A stretch of DNA of 64,000 nucleotides from Rhodoferax sp. (GTDB lineage Bacteria; Pseudomonadota; Gammaproteobacteria; Burkholderiales; Burkholderiaceae_C). How positions within the stretch are numbered: position 1 is the first letter of the stretch; every line of letters starts with the position of its first letter. A program made the translations under genes and the position numbers. The stretch is taken from positions 248,001-312,000 of the forward strand of contig NZ_JABBPD010000008.1 in the NCBI RefSeq assembly GCF_012927445.1, in the 5' to 3' direction. The notes below the pieces were generated by a model. That model had not been told where the DNA came from. It did not search any database and worked only from the letters and a program-made list of their open reading frames with translations. Below, in pieces: positions 1 through 9,800 of this stretch.

Positions 1-626
1 GGCAAATGGCGGCGCAGGATGTTCCCATGAAAGACAAGCAGCGGGCTGCCATTCGCCAGCATCCCGTGCAATCCGTCGCGCTACTTGAGAAAGTTGGCGT
101 TACCGATACCGACTGGCTGACCGCCATCGCGCAACACCATGAGCGAACGGATGGAACCGGCTATCCGCTGGGCTGCTCGGATGTCTGCGAGCTGGCCATC
201 GCGTTGCGGGTGGCCGATGTATTCATGGCAAAAATCAGCCCTCGTGCCTTGCGTTCGGCGCTGTCGCCGCAGGAGGCGGTCCGGGAGCTTTATCGCGAGG
301 ACAAAGGGGGCCCCATATCGACGGCAATCATCAAGGAATTCGGGATCTATCCGCCGGGTGATTTTGTCAAACTCGCCTCGGGCGAACTGGGCATTGTGGT
401 GCAGCGCACTGGCAATGCGCGGGCACCGATCGTGGCCGCCATCACGGATACGGCCGGGCATCCCGTCGCACGGACCGTCCGCCATGACACCGGGCAACCC
501 GGCTTTGCGATTGTGGCCAACGCGACGGACAAAGCCATGCTCACCCGTTTGCCGCCTGAACGCTTGTACGGCTTTTCATCTGCCCCGCCAGGACCGTCAA
601 CTCAGGATCGGCCGCCCACGGCCTAG
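1..626 (+). CDS. HD-GYP domain protein, C-terminal part (5' truncated by window)
   Basis: The reading frame is open to the window edge, so the true start lies outside. The visible part holds the second half of an HD-GYP domain: the signature HHERTDGTGYP sits about 45 codons in, followed by the ALRVADVFMA helix and a C-terminal tail ending in a Pro-rich stretch. HD-GYP domains hydrolyse cyclic di-GMP and are usually joined to a sensory or receiver domain at the N-terminus, which cannot be seen here. The metal-binding HD pair itself is also upstream of the window. Family call is firm; input signal is unknown. Confidence 0.85.
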   Translation, partial: QMAAQDVPMKDKQRAAIRQHPVQSVALLEKVGVTDTDWLTAIAQHHERTDGTGYPLGCSDVCELAIALRVADVFMAKISPRALRSALSPQEAVRELYREDKGGPISTAIIKEFGIYPPGDFVKLASGELGIVVQRTGNARAPIVAAITDTAGHPVARTVRHDTGQPGFAIVANATDKAMLTRLPPERLYGFSSAPPGPSTQDRPPTA

Positions 627-673
627 TTTCACGGGTTGGCAAGAGCCGCAGGCCGGTTCTGGGTGCAATGGGC

Positions 674-1144
674 TCAGACCTCGCCGCCAAACCGCTGGGT
701 CAGGTTGGCAATGTACTGCTCGATCATTTTTTCGAACTCGGCCTCCACCACGGGTGCCACCACCATTTTTATCAGGCCGGGCAGGGGCAGGGTGAGGTCA
801 CCGGTGATTTGCAGCACGATGAGGGTGGCTGTTTTCTTGTCTGTAATTTTCCAGCTGCCTGACACCAGGGCGTTGCCTTCACCCTGGACCGGTGTCCAGA
901 CCACTGTGCCCTTGGCCCTGTTGGCGACGTACTTGGAGGCGTAGATGGTTTGCAGGTTGATCTGGGCGATGCCGATTTTGGCCATTTCCCAGCGATAGAC
1001 ATCGTCTCCGAGGGCGACCAGTTTGTCCACTTTGGGAAAGAAACTGGCCGAGGTGGGTACGTCTGAAAGAACGTCAAAGACATCTTTGGCGCTGGCGTTG
1101 ACTTCAAACTCGTACCCCAGATCGATGTTCACGTTGATGGTCAT
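674..1144 (-). CDS. SRPBCC / CoxG-like small protein
   Basis: A 156-residue protein beginning MTINVNIDLGYEFEV, with the pattern of the START/SRPBCC fold: an early beta strand, a helix VFDVLSDVPTSASFFP, then alternating strands (VYRWEMAKIG, GTVVWTPVQGEGNALVSGSW) and a long C-terminal helix ending EKMIEQYIANLTQRFG. Carbon-monoxide-dehydrogenase subunit G (CoxG) relatives have this shape and are small ligand- or lipid-binding proteins; no CO dehydrogenase genes are nearby, so a CO role is not supported. The upstream in-frame extension lacks fold features, so the start at 1144 is preferred. It is divergent from the cyclic-nucleotide-binding protein gene. Confidence 0.7.
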   Translation of the reverse strand: MTINVNIDLGYEFEVNASAKDVFDVLSDVPTSASFFPKVDKLVALGDDVYRWEMAKIGIAQINLQTIYASKYVANRAKGTVVWTPVQGEGNALVSGSWKITDKKTATLIVLQITGDLTLPLPGLIKMVVAPVVEAEFEKMIEQYIANLTQRFGGEV

Positions 1145-1225
1145 GGGAGGCTCGCTAATTGATTGATGAGGCGATAAGCTGGGTGATGGTACACGGCGGA
1201 AATCAAGCCGTGTACCATTCTGGCC

Positions 1226-1765
1226 ATGAAGGTTGACCCCGCCATTGTTCAAATTTTTGCCGAAAACGTTCGGGCTGAAGTGCTGGCGCGTCCGCTGGCC
1301 ATCAAGCTTGATCCGGCCATCATTCAGAAAATCAAGCAACAGGTTCCGATTTTCAAGGGCATGACGCCGGACTGCCTGATGCGCACACTCGCCGTTGCTG
1401 AATATTATTCAGTCAAAGCCGGTGAGGTGGTGTTCAAGGAGCAGGATATTGGCGATTCATTTTTTGTCCTGATCGCCGGTGAGGTGCTGGTTGAAAAACT
1501 CAGGAACGGCCAGGTCGTTGAACTGGCCCGGCTCAACGCCGGTCATTGTTTTGGCGAGATGGCGCTGGTTGGCAACCATCTGCGATCCGCGACGGTGCGT
1601 GCTACACGCGACGCCGTCACGATGCGCTTCTATCGGGAACTCGTGGATTCGAACCCCGAAAGTGCGCACATCATCTACCGCAACATTGCCAGCATCCTAG
1701 CCAATCGGCTGGACGAATCCAGCGTGATGCTGGCGGATCTGGTAGGGCAGACGAGGACCAGTTAA
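1226..1765 (+). CDS. Cyclic nucleotide-binding domain protein without HTH
   Basis: A 179-residue protein with one cyclic-nucleotide-binding (Crp-type) beta roll. Visible features are VPIFKGMTPDCL, then VFKEQDIGDSFFVLIAGEV, the phosphate-binding-cassette-like run GHCFGEMALVGNHLRSATV (GEMAL and R-S-A-T), and a closing helix. There is no C-terminal helix-turn-helix, so it is not a Crp/Fnr activator; such stand-alone domains act as ligand-sensing adaptors or partner subunits. The first 35 residues form an extra helical piece. Its 3' end overlaps by 4 bases the end of the convergent gene at 1762-2148. Confidence 0.75.
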   Translation: MKVDPAIVQIFAENVRAEVLARPLAIKLDPAIIQKIKQQVPIFKGMTPDCLMRTLAVAEYYSVKAGEVVFKEQDIGDSFFVLIAGEVLVEKLRNGQVVELARLNAGHCFGEMALVGNHLRSATVRATRDAVTMRFYRELVDSNPESAHIIYRNIASILANRLDESSVMLADLVGQTRTS

Positions 1766-2148
1766 GACAGCATGCGGTCTTTTGCAACGAAATACTTGCG
1801 TGCGTAGGCGACCAGTTGTGCGTCGCTTGGATGGTCAATCGTTTCTACACCAACAACCTTGTCAGCCATGGCTTGGTCATGGGCATGAATATGCTTGATC
1901 AGCTGTAATTTTGCTTGGGCAGGGCCAACCACCAAGATCTCTTGAGCACCCGACAAGGCCTCAACGATGGCGTGATAATAGCTTTTGTCTTCGGCTTGAC
2001 GCCCTGCACCTATGGCACCACTTTTGGTGTGCAAATGGAGATGGGGCTTGGCTGGGTGAACGATAGACTTTTCTACATCGTCCATGCTGATGTGCATCAC
2101 ATGGGCTTCAGAGTGATCGAGCCAAACAACGGCGTGATAGTGCGACAT
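1762..2148 (-). CDS. Release-factor-like (baeRF / eRF1 domain 3 type) small protein
   Basis: A 128-residue protein starting MSHYHAVVWLDHSEAHVMH, with a central His-rich patch (HPAKPHLHLHTKSG) and the run SGAQEILVVGPAQAKLQLIKHI, which is the typical core strand-turn-helix of eRF1 domain 3 and of the bacterial release-factor-like (baeRF) families; similar short proteins are annotated 'translational machinery protein' in Burkholderiales. The function of these bacterial versions is not settled; ribosome-associated or stress roles are suggested. There is no GGQ motif because the peptide covers only one domain. It converges with the gene ending at 1765. Confidence 0.55.
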   Translation of the reverse strand: MSHYHAVVWLDHSEAHVMHISMDDVEKSIVHPAKPHLHLHTKSGAIGAGRQAEDKSYYHAIVEALSGAQEILVVGPAQAKLQLIKHIHAHDQAMADKVVGVETIDHPSDAQLVAYARKYFVAKDRMLS

Positions 2149-2259
2149 GTTTTCCTTTTGGTTTGATAAAACACCAGCTTATGCTGTTATAAAAACAACT
2201 TATTGACACAGGTCAAAGTTGCCTTATTTCTACTTGATGCCACTTGTGCTTCGTTTCTT

Positions 2260-3318
2260 ATGACCATTCTTCTCGCGCCCATGGAGGGTTTGCTGGACTT
2301 CGTGCTGCGCGACATTCTGACCCGTGTGGGCGGGGTCGACCGTTGCGTTTCTGAATTCATCCGCGTTACCAATACCTTGCTGCCGGATCGGGCTTTCATT
2401 CGTGAAATGCCGGAGTTGCTGAATGGCGGGCGAACTTTGGCCGGTGTGCCGGTGCGGGCGCAGTTGCTGGGGTCTGACGCTGTTTGCCTGGCGGAAAACG
2501 CCGCTTGTCTGGCGGCACTGGGGCCCGACGGCATTGACCTGAATTTTGGTTGTCCGGCCAAGGTGGTGAACCGTCATGGCGGTGGCGCCACCTTGCTGGA
2601 CGAGCCGGAGCTGCTGGTGGCCATCGTGTCGGCGGTTCGCCGCGCCGTGCCCGCCCACATGCCGGTTTCGGCCAAGATGCGCCTGGGAGTGAACGACGAC
2701 TCGCGCGCGGTGGAGTGTGCCCTGGCGATTGAAAGCGGCGGCGCCACTGAACTGGTGGTGCATGCCCGCACCAAGGCTGACGCTTACCGTCCACCCGCTT
2801 ACTGGGCGCGCATCGCGGACATTCGTGTTGCCGTGCGTATTCCGGTGGTGGCCAATGGCGAAATCTGGAATGTGCAGGATGCCTTGCGTTGCCGCGAGCT
2901 GTCCGGCTGCGATAAGCTGATGCTGGGCCGGGGCATGGTCACCGATCCGGGGCTGGCCTTGGCCATCCAGGCTGCCACGGCAAAGTCAGGACAGAATGGC
3001 GAGCGCTTCGTGGGGGATGCCTCAGCTTCGCCCTTGCGCATGTGTGGGCCAGCGAACTCCGGCCTGAGTTGGCAGACGTTGTTGCCCCACATCGCCGATT
3101 TTTGGCAACTGGTGTGTGCCCGGCTGGAGCGCCGCCAGCAAGCTGGCCGACTCAAGCAATGGCTCAACTTCTTGCGTCGTTGTTACCCGGAGGCCGAGTC
3201 GGCCTATATGGCGCTGCGCGCCATCAGTGAACCCGCCGTGATCGACCAGTGGCTGGCCGCCCAGGGTTTCGGTCGCGACACATTCGCCGATTCAAGTGGT
3301 AATAGTGACCGCCATTAG
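2260..3318 (+). CDS. dusC: tRNA-dihydrouridine(16) synthase
   Basis: A 352-residue FMN-dependent tRNA-dihydrouridine synthase. It opens with the Dus flavin-site motif MTILLAPMEGLLDFVLRD and carries the catalytic-cysteine signature IDLNFGCPAKVVNRHGGG with Cys98 as the general acid, plus VSAKMRLGV, VVHARTKAD and the phosphate-binding IPVVANGEI and LMLGRGM. The sequence HARTKADAYRPPAYW and the length fit DusC (U16 of tRNA) better than DusA or DusB. An in-frame upstream extension to 2203 has no homologous sequence, so the ATG at 2260 is used. Confidence 0.9.
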   Translation: MTILLAPMEGLLDFVLRDILTRVGGVDRCVSEFIRVTNTLLPDRAFIREMPELLNGGRTLAGVPVRAQLLGSDAVCLAENAACLAALGPDGIDLNFGCPAKVVNRHGGGATLLDEPELLVAIVSAVRRAVPAHMPVSAKMRLGVNDDSRAVECALAIESGGATELVVHARTKADAYRPPAYWARIADIRVAVRIPVVANGEIWNVQDALRCRELSGCDKLMLGRGMVTDPGLALAIQAATAKSGQNGERFVGDASASPLRMCGPANSGLSWQTLLPHIADFWQLVCARLERRQQAGRLKQWLNFLRRCYPEAESAYMALRAISEPAVIDQWLAAQGFGRDTFADSSGNSDRH

Positions 3319-3356
3319 ATTTACAGTACGTTCAACCTATTTTTGAGAAATACCCT

Positions 3357-4463
3357 ATGCAAACCAAAGCAGCAGTGGCCTGGAAAGCCGGCGCACCCCT
3401 GACCATTGAAACCGTTGACCTTGAAGGCCCCCGATTTGGCGAAGTGCTGGTCGAAATCAAGGCCACCGGTATTTGCCATACCGATTACTACACGCTCTCC
3501 GGCGCCGACCCGGAAGGCATTTTCCCTGCGATTCTGGGCCACGAAGGCGCCGGCATCGTGGTCGATGTGGGGCCGGGTGTCACTACGCTGAAAAAGGGCG
3601 ACCACGTTATTCCGCTGTACACCCCCGAGTGCCGCCAGTGCAAGTACTGCTTGAGCCGCAAAACCAATTTGTGCCAGCTCATTCGGGGCACGCAAGGCAA
3701 GGGTCTGATGCCCGACGCCACCAGCCGTTTCAGCCTGAACGGTGAGCCCATCTTTCATTACATGGGCACCAGCACGTTCAGCAACTTCACCGTGGTGCCC
3801 GAGATTGCGCTGGCCAAGATTCGCAAGGACGCGCCGTTTGACAAGGTCTGCTACATCGGTTGTGGCGTGACGACCGGGCTCGGTGCCGTGCTGTTTTCCG
3901 CCAAGGTGGAGGCCGGGGCGAATGTCGTGGTGTTCGGCTTGGGCGGCATTGGCCTGAACGTGATTCAGGGCGCCAAGATGGTGGGGGCCGACAAGATCAT
4001 CGGCGTGGACATCAACCCCGCGCGCCAGGCGATGGCGCGCAAGTTCGGCATGACGCACTTTATCAACCCGAAAGAGGTCGAGAACGTGGTGGACGCCATT
4101 GTGCAACTGACCGACGGCGGTGCGGATTACAGCTTCGAGTGCATTGGCAACACAGACGTCATGCGCCAGGCGCTGGAGTGCACGCACAAAGGCTGGGGCC
4201 GTAGCCTGATCATCGGCGTGGCCGCGGCTGGCGCCGAGATCAGCACGCGTCCGTTCCAGTTGGTCACCGGCCGCAAATGGGAAGGCTCGGCTTTTGGCGG
4301 CGCACGGGGCCGCACCGACGTGCCCAAAATTGTGGACTGGTACATGGAAGGCAAGATCAACATCGATGATCTGATCACCCACACCATGCCTTTGGCCGAC
4401 ATCAACAAGGGCTTTGAGTTGATGAAGAGCGGTGAATCGATTCGCGGCGTGGTATTGTTTTAA
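3357..4463 (+). CDS. frmA: S-(hydroxymethyl)glutathione dehydrogenase (class III alcohol dehydrogenase)
   Basis: A 368-residue zinc-dependent dehydrogenase that oxidises S-hydroxymethylglutathione, the adduct of formaldehyde and glutathione. The catalytic zinc region ATGICHTDYYTLSG, the GHEGAGIVVDVG motif, the four-cysteine structural zinc lobe (CRQCKYCLSRKTNLC) and the NAD fold VVFGLGGIGLNVIQGAK are all present, and the length is that of the class III family. It is followed 59 bp later by S-formylglutathione hydrolase, giving the complete two-step formaldehyde-to-formate route. A dispersed repeat element fills the spacer between the two genes. Confidence 0.95.
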   Translation: MQTKAAVAWKAGAPLTIETVDLEGPRFGEVLVEIKATGICHTDYYTLSGADPEGIFPAILGHEGAGIVVDVGPGVTTLKKGDHVIPLYTPECRQCKYCLSRKTNLCQLIRGTQGKGLMPDATSRFSLNGEPIFHYMGTSTFSNFTVVPEIALAKIRKDAPFDKVCYIGCGVTTGLGAVLFSAKVEAGANVVVFGLGGIGLNVIQGAKMVGADKIIGVDINPARQAMARKFGMTHFINPKEVENVVDAIVQLTDGGADYSFECIGNTDVMRQALECTHKGWGRSLIIGVAAAGAEISTRPFQLVTGRKWEGSAFGGARGRTDVPKIVDWYMEGKINIDDLITHTMPLADINKGFELMKSGESIRGVVLF

Positions 4464-4470
4464 CGAAATA

Positions 4471-4521
4471 TGCTGCTAGCCCTTACTGGATAAGCGCTGG
4501 CAGCTATTAAATAAGTAGCTG
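4471..4521 (-). repeat. Dispersed repeat, family A, intergenic copy (frmA-frmB spacer)
   Basis: Read on the minus strand this is GCTACTTATTTAATAGCTGC, then AGCGCTTATCC and AGTAAGGGCTAGCAG. It shares the layout of the other family A copies in the window: an imperfect inverted GCTA-TAGC block, a GCGC-like middle, then an (A)CGGGGGCT-like block. It occupies nearly the whole spacer up to the frmB start. Confidence 0.6.
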
Positions 4522-4522
4522 A

Positions 4523-5401
4523 ATGAACTCTGATTCCCTTGAATTGTTAAGCGAGCACGCCTGTTTTGGCGGCGTGCAGCGCTTTTACCAGCACGCCTCC
4601 ACCGAGATTGGTTTGCCCATGCGGTTTTCGGTGTATCTGCCGCCGCAAGCGGCGCATGGCAAAGTGCCGGCCGTGCTGTATCTGGCGGGCCTGACCTGCA
4701 CCGAAGAAACTTTCATGGCCAAGGCCGGGGCGCAACGCGTGGCGGCCGAGTTGGGGCTGGCATTGATCACGCCCGACACCAGCCCGCGCGGTGCCGGCGT
4801 GCCGGGCGAAACCGAGAGTTGGGACTTTGGGGTGGGCGCCGGTTTCTACCTGGATGCCACTCAGTCGCCGTGGTCCACGCATTACCGGATGGAGAGTTAC
4901 ATCACCGCCGAACTGTTGCCGCTGCTGGGGCAAGCGTTGGCGGTGGACCTCCAGCGGCTGGGTATTTTTGGCCATTCCATGGGTGGCCATGGGGCGCTGA
5001 CACTGGCGCTTAAACATCCAGCGTTGTTCAAGTCGGTCTCCGCCTTTGCCCCGATTTGTGCGCCCTCGCAGTGCCCCTGGGGACACAAGGCGTTGACCGG
5101 CTATCTCGGCGCCAACCCCGCCGCCTGGGTCGCGCACGATGCCAGCGCCTTGATGCATGAATGCCGCGCGGCACCTTATCCGGACGGCATCCTGATCGAT
5201 CAAGGCTTGGCCGATAAGTTTTTGCCCAGCCAGTTGCACCCCCATCTGTTTGAAGCCGCTTGCGCCAAGGTGGGGCAACCGCTGACACTGCGCATGCATG
5301 CCGGCTATGACCACGGTTACTACTTCATCTCGACCTTTGTCGCTGACCATCTGGCGCATCACGCGCAGACGCTGCTGGCGACGTCGCCCACACGTGCTTA
5401 G
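4523..5401 (+). CDS. frmB: S-formylglutathione hydrolase
   Basis: A 292-residue alpha/beta-hydrolase of the esterase D family that releases formate and glutathione from S-formylglutathione. The nucleophile elbow GHSMGGHGALTLAL is present, with LYLAGLTCTEETFMAKAGAQR, DTSPRGAGVPGE and the late GYDHGYYFIS histidine motif all typical of the family. It sits directly behind frmA, so the two are probably one operon for formaldehyde detoxification. The ATG at 4523 gives the expected N-terminus (LELLSEHACFGGVQRFYQH). Confidence 0.95.
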   Translation: MNSDSLELLSEHACFGGVQRFYQHASTEIGLPMRFSVYLPPQAAHGKVPAVLYLAGLTCTEETFMAKAGAQRVAAELGLALITPDTSPRGAGVPGETESWDFGVGAGFYLDATQSPWSTHYRMESYITAELLPLLGQALAVDLQRLGIFGHSMGGHGALTLALKHPALFKSVSAFAPICAPSQCPWGHKALTGYLGANPAAWVAHDASALMHECRAAPYPDGILIDQGLADKFLPSQLHPHLFEAACAKVGQPLTLRMHAGYDHGYYFISTFVADHLAHHAQTLLATSPTRA

Positions 5402-5439
5402 CCTGCTGCCTTCGTATCACCGCATACCAGGAACGAACC

Positions 5440-6348
5440 ATGACCATTGATTTCAAAGGCCGCGTGGCCATCGTGACCGGCGCCGGTGGTGGACTGGGTC
5501 GTCAACACGCCCTGGCTCTTGCCGCGCGTGGCGCTAAAGTGCTGGTGAACGACTTGGGCGGCACACGAGACGGCTCTGGCGGCTCAGTGACTGCGGCTGA
5601 AGCGGTGGTGGCCGAAATCAGGAATGCCGGCGGTGAGGCCATGGCCAATAACGCATCGGTAACCGACTTTTCTGCTGTGCAAGCCATGGTCCAGCAGGTT
5701 GTTGATGCCTGGGGTCGGGTGGATATTCTGGTGAATAACGCCGGCATCCTCCGTGACAAAAGCTTTGCCAAGATGGAACTGGCAGACTTCGAACTGGTGA
5801 TGAGCGTGCACCTGATGGGCGCCGTGCATTGCAGCAAGGCGGTGTGGGCCATCATGAATGAGCAGAAGTACGGTCGCATCGTCATGACCACCTCGTCGAG
5901 CGGCTTGTTCGGCAACTTTGGGCAATCCAACTATGGCGCGGCCAAGATGGCGCTGGTGGGCTTGATGCAGACGCTGTCGCTTGAAGGCGCCAAAAACGAC
6001 ATTCGCGTCAATTGCCTGGCCCCCACCGCCGCCACTCGCATGACCGAGGGTCTGATGCCCGAGGCGGTACTGGCCGCCCTCAAGCCCGAGGCCGTGGTGC
6101 CCGCCATGCTGGTACTGGCGTCGCAAGATGCGCCCAACCGTACCATTCTGTGCGCAGGTGCCGGTACCTTTGAGGCCGCCCTGACGCAAGGCGTCTGGAT
6201 TGGCACCGATGTCCTGGCGCCTGAACGGCTGGCCGAGCGCTTGGCCGATGTCACCGATCGTGCGGGTGAAACCGTGCCGCACAGCGGCGCTGCGCAGGGC
6301 AGCAACGAGGTGACTAAAGCGATGGCAAATGCGACATGGGCTGCCTGA
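5440..6348 (+). CDS. SDR dehydrogenase of the MFE-2 / 3-hydroxyacyl-CoA dehydrogenase type
   Basis: A 302-residue short-chain dehydrogenase. The NAD(P) motif VTGAGGGLGRQHA, the loop VLVNDLGGTRDGSG, NNAGIL and the active-site run SSSGLFGNFGQSNYGAAK (Ser and Tyr-x3-Lys) are visible. The VNDLGG loop and the roughly 300-residue length match the dehydrogenase unit of peroxisomal multifunctional enzyme type 2 and its bacterial relatives, so a 3-hydroxyacyl-CoA substrate is likely but not shown. A Shine-Dalgarno-like AGGAACG precedes the ATG. It lies 38 bp after frmB and may be read with it. Confidence 0.8.
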   Translation: MTIDFKGRVAIVTGAGGGLGRQHALALAARGAKVLVNDLGGTRDGSGGSVTAAEAVVAEIRNAGGEAMANNASVTDFSAVQAMVQQVVDAWGRVDILVNNAGILRDKSFAKMELADFELVMSVHLMGAVHCSKAVWAIMNEQKYGRIVMTTSSSGLFGNFGQSNYGAAKMALVGLMQTLSLEGAKNDIRVNCLAPTAATRMTEGLMPEAVLAALKPEAVVPAMLVLASQDAPNRTILCAGAGTFEAALTQGVWIGTDVLAPERLAERLADVTDRAGETVPHSGAAQGSNEVTKAMANATWAA

Positions 6349-6817
6349 TTTATTTGGCTATCGGATGTCGCGTTTGATGTTGCGCCGGAACAAGCCAAGC
6401 ACGGGTCGTGAGCTGGAAAAATATTCTGTCACGAACCGACTAATGCATGATGCCTGAACGTGTTTTGACAGTCGACTGCTACAGACTCATTGCTGTCAGC
6501 CAACTTTTCGAAATGCCCTCTCCAAGCCTGCCTTTGGCTCTACAGCCCGAACGACCGCAATGTGGTGTCAATTTCGATGATCGCCGAACCCACCCTTGAC
6601 CGGGAGCTGACGCCCGAGGCAGACCCTCCATTGCGGTCGTTGGGGGGGCAGTCAGTGTCACTCCCCGCCTGGCTCTTACGCAGCGCAAACCCCGTTTGTC
6701 GGCCAACACCCAATCGGGAAATTTCGACAACTGGCGTTGATCGCAAATGGCATTTGGGTGGCCACAAAAGGGGCGACACTACAGCCCCAATGACAAAACC
6801 AACTTCAGGGAGCGTTC
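6349..6817. other. Gene-free 469-bp left edge of the accessory island
   Basis: No credible gene was found on either strand; the short open frames here lack ribosome sites and family features. The stretch contains a 13-bp perfect inverted repeat (AACGACCGCAATG at 6550-6562, its reverse complement at 6629-6641) and degenerate AACGACCGC/CAATGGC-like words of the kind seen in decayed intergenic repeats of environmental proteobacteria. It separates the conserved SDR gene from the nuclease-helicase gene and may mark an island boundary. Confidence 0.5.
6550..6641. repeat. Inverted repeat, 13-bp arms
   Basis: AACGACCGCAATG (6550-6562) is matched exactly by CATTGCGGTCGTT (6629-6641), with a 66-bp spacer. 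The spacer is too long for an intrinsic terminator; this looks like a decayed repeat element at the left side of the defence island. Confidence 0.6.
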
Positions 6818-9800
6818 GTGCAAAAGCGTGATGAGGAAATTCTTTATTCGGCATCAGACCTTGTCAATTACCTTGAGTGTGAGCACCTCACTGCGCTTGA
6901 CCTGATTGACCTCGAAACACCGCTCCCAAAAACCAAAGACAGTGACCAAGCCAAACTGATCCAGGACAAGGGTTATGCCCATGAGGCAGATTTCCTTGCG
7001 GTGCTCAAAGCCCGGCATTCATCGCTGATCGATATTGCAGCCATCGGTGGCAATCTGGAGCAAAAGATCGCCAACACCCTTCAGGCGATGCGTGATGGTT
7101 TTGAAATAATTTTTCAGGCGACCTTGCGTGATGGCAGCTTGATTGGTCATGCCGATTTTCTGCGCAAAGTGTCCCGACCGTCAGAACTCGGTGACTGGAG
7201 CTACGAGGTCATGGATACCAAGTTGGCACGGAGCACGAAAGCCAAGTTCATCATCCAGCTGGGGTTTTACTCAGATTTGGTCGCTAAAGCCCAAGGACTT
7301 GCGCCGCTTCAAATGCATGTCGTCCTCGGGGACCGGACGGAAGTTGCATACCGCTACGCCGATTACGCGCGCTACCTGAAACTCGTGACTGAGCGCTTTC
7401 TCGAACGCGTCGCAGGTCAGGTCGTGGAAACCTATCCCGTCCCCTGCGAAAAATGCGACTTGTGCAAATGGAGCGGCCTGTGTGAAGACAAGCGTGTCAA
7501 GGATGACCACCTCTGCCAGGTGGCGAATATCAGTCAACTGCAAATCAAAAAGCTTCAGTCAGCAGGCGTAACAACATTGGCAGCTCTGGGCACGCTGTCG
7601 GCGACTGAGACTCGAATCCAGAAAATGACCGCTGAGACGCTTGAAAAACTGCATCGCCAAGCTCGACTGCAGCTGCTGGCGCGGCAAACCGGACAGAACC
7701 AACTCGAATTATTGTCACAGGAAGGCAACGCGGCCCGAGGATTTTTACGCTTGCCGCGGCCGAACGCGGGTGACCTATTTTTTGACATGGAAGGCAACCC
7801 ACTCGAAGAAGGTGGGCTTGAGTACCTCTTTGGTCTCTATTTTTTCCAGGAAGGAAAACCTGAGTTCAAGGCATTCTGGGGTCATAACCGGGCGGAGGAA
7901 AAGCGCGCTTTTGAAGGCTTCATGGATTTTGTGACGGCCTGGCTGCGCAAGCACCCGGCGGCCCATATCTACCATTACGCCCATTACGAGCAGACTGCGC
8001 TCAAAAAACTCATGTCGTTGCACGGCACCCGCGAGACCGAGGTGGACAAGCTGCTACGGGCACAAAAGCTGGTGGATCTCTACAAAGTCGTTCGTGAGGG
8101 GATTCGCGTTTCTGAACCCCGCTATTCGATCAAAAACATTGAACACTTTTACCTGGAGCGTCGCTCTGGCGACGTCACCAACGCTGGTGCCAGCATCGTC
8201 TATTACGAGCGCTGGAAAGTGACCGGTGACCCGCAACTGCTGAAAGACATTGAGGACTACAACTTTGACGATGTCCGCTCAACCTACGAATTGCAGCAGT
8301 GGCTCTTGTCATTGCGTCCAGCCGATCTACCGTGGGCGCACGACGCAGTTGGGACGCAGGACGCAACGACTCCGGATGTGGGAGAACTCACCCCAGAAGA
8401 ACAACGGTTGATCCCCTATCGAGAACAATTGACCGACACCTTGCCCGAGGACCGAAAAGTTTGGGGTCAGAACGAACATCTGCAGGAATTGACCTACCAG
8501 CTGCTCGATTTCCACCGACGGGCCGCCAAACCAGAGTGGTGGGCCATGTTTTCTCGCATGGAAATGGCGGAAGATGAGCTGTTGGATGATGGCGAATGCC
8601 TGGCAGGCTTGACGCCAGACCCGGCCCATCCGCCAAAGCTGGAAAAACGGTCCATCATTCACACCTATTTATTTCCTGAGCAGGGATCGAAACTCAAGAC
8701 TGGAGATAGCGCCGCCATCACGCAGACGGCTGAGCCGGTGCGGGAACTCAAGGTCGATGACGACAACCGCCGAGTCAGTTTCAAACGAACCGCAAACAAG
8801 GCGCCATTGCCGGATTGCGTTTGCATTGGCCCCGGCATGCCAGTCTCAACGAAAGCGCTGATCGAAGCAGTTTTCCGTTTTGGAGACAGCATTGTGAATG
8901 GCAGTGGTGACTATCCAGCGATTGAAGCCGTACTGACGCAGTCATTGCCGAAAATTAGGGGCAATGCAGTCGGCAGCCCTGTCGTGCCTGTGGATAGCGC
9001 GGCGTTACCGCACATCATCGAGGCGATTGCCAATCTGGATAGCAGCTATCTCTTTGTACAGGGCCCACCAGGTGCAGGCAAGACCTATACCGGCTCCCAC
9101 GTCATCGTTGCCTTGCTCAAGAAAGGCTACCGGGTTGGCGTGTCTTCAAACAGTCACAAGGCGATTAACAACTTGCTTCAGGGCGTGGTGAAGGTGGCCA
9201 AGGAGCAGCAATACGTTTTCAAGGGTGCCAAAAAATCAACCACAGGAAAAACTGATTCGTACTTTGATGGCGAATTCATTGAAGACGTCTTCAACAATGA
9301 AGACATCTGGGGTGCCTTCGGCAGCGATTCAGAATACCGCCTGATTGCCGGCACCGCCTGGCTGTTTGCCGACGCCGAAATGGACCAGCAGTTGGACTAC
9401 ATTTTTGTGGACGAAGCGGGTCAGGTGGCGTTGGCCAACTTGGTCGCCATGGGCACCAGCGCCAAGAACATTGTGCTGCTGGGTGATCAGATGCAATTGG
9501 GGCAACCCATTCAAGGCGTGCATCCGGGGCGCTCAGGCGAGTCCTCGCTTGAATACCTGCTCAACGGCATGGCGACCATTCCGGCCGAACGTGGCATTTT
9601 CCTCGGCACGACGTGGCGCATGCACCCCGATGTTTGCAGGTTTATCTCCGATGCGGTTTATGACGGCCGACTGGCGCCGGAACCCAACAATGCGAATCAG
9701 ACATTGATCCTCGGTGACGACGCTCATCCGGCCTTGATGCCTACCGGCCTGCGGTATGTGCCGATTGAACACGATGCCTGTTCGCAGCGCAGCCAGGAGG

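Noticed and set aside
3321-4382. 353-codon minus-strand frame
   Set aside because: Antisense to frmA; composition typical of a shadow and no recognisable domain.
6479-6831. Short open frames in the spacer before the nuclease-helicase gene
   Set aside because: No ribosome sites, no hydrophobic or domain pattern, and they overlap on opposite strands.
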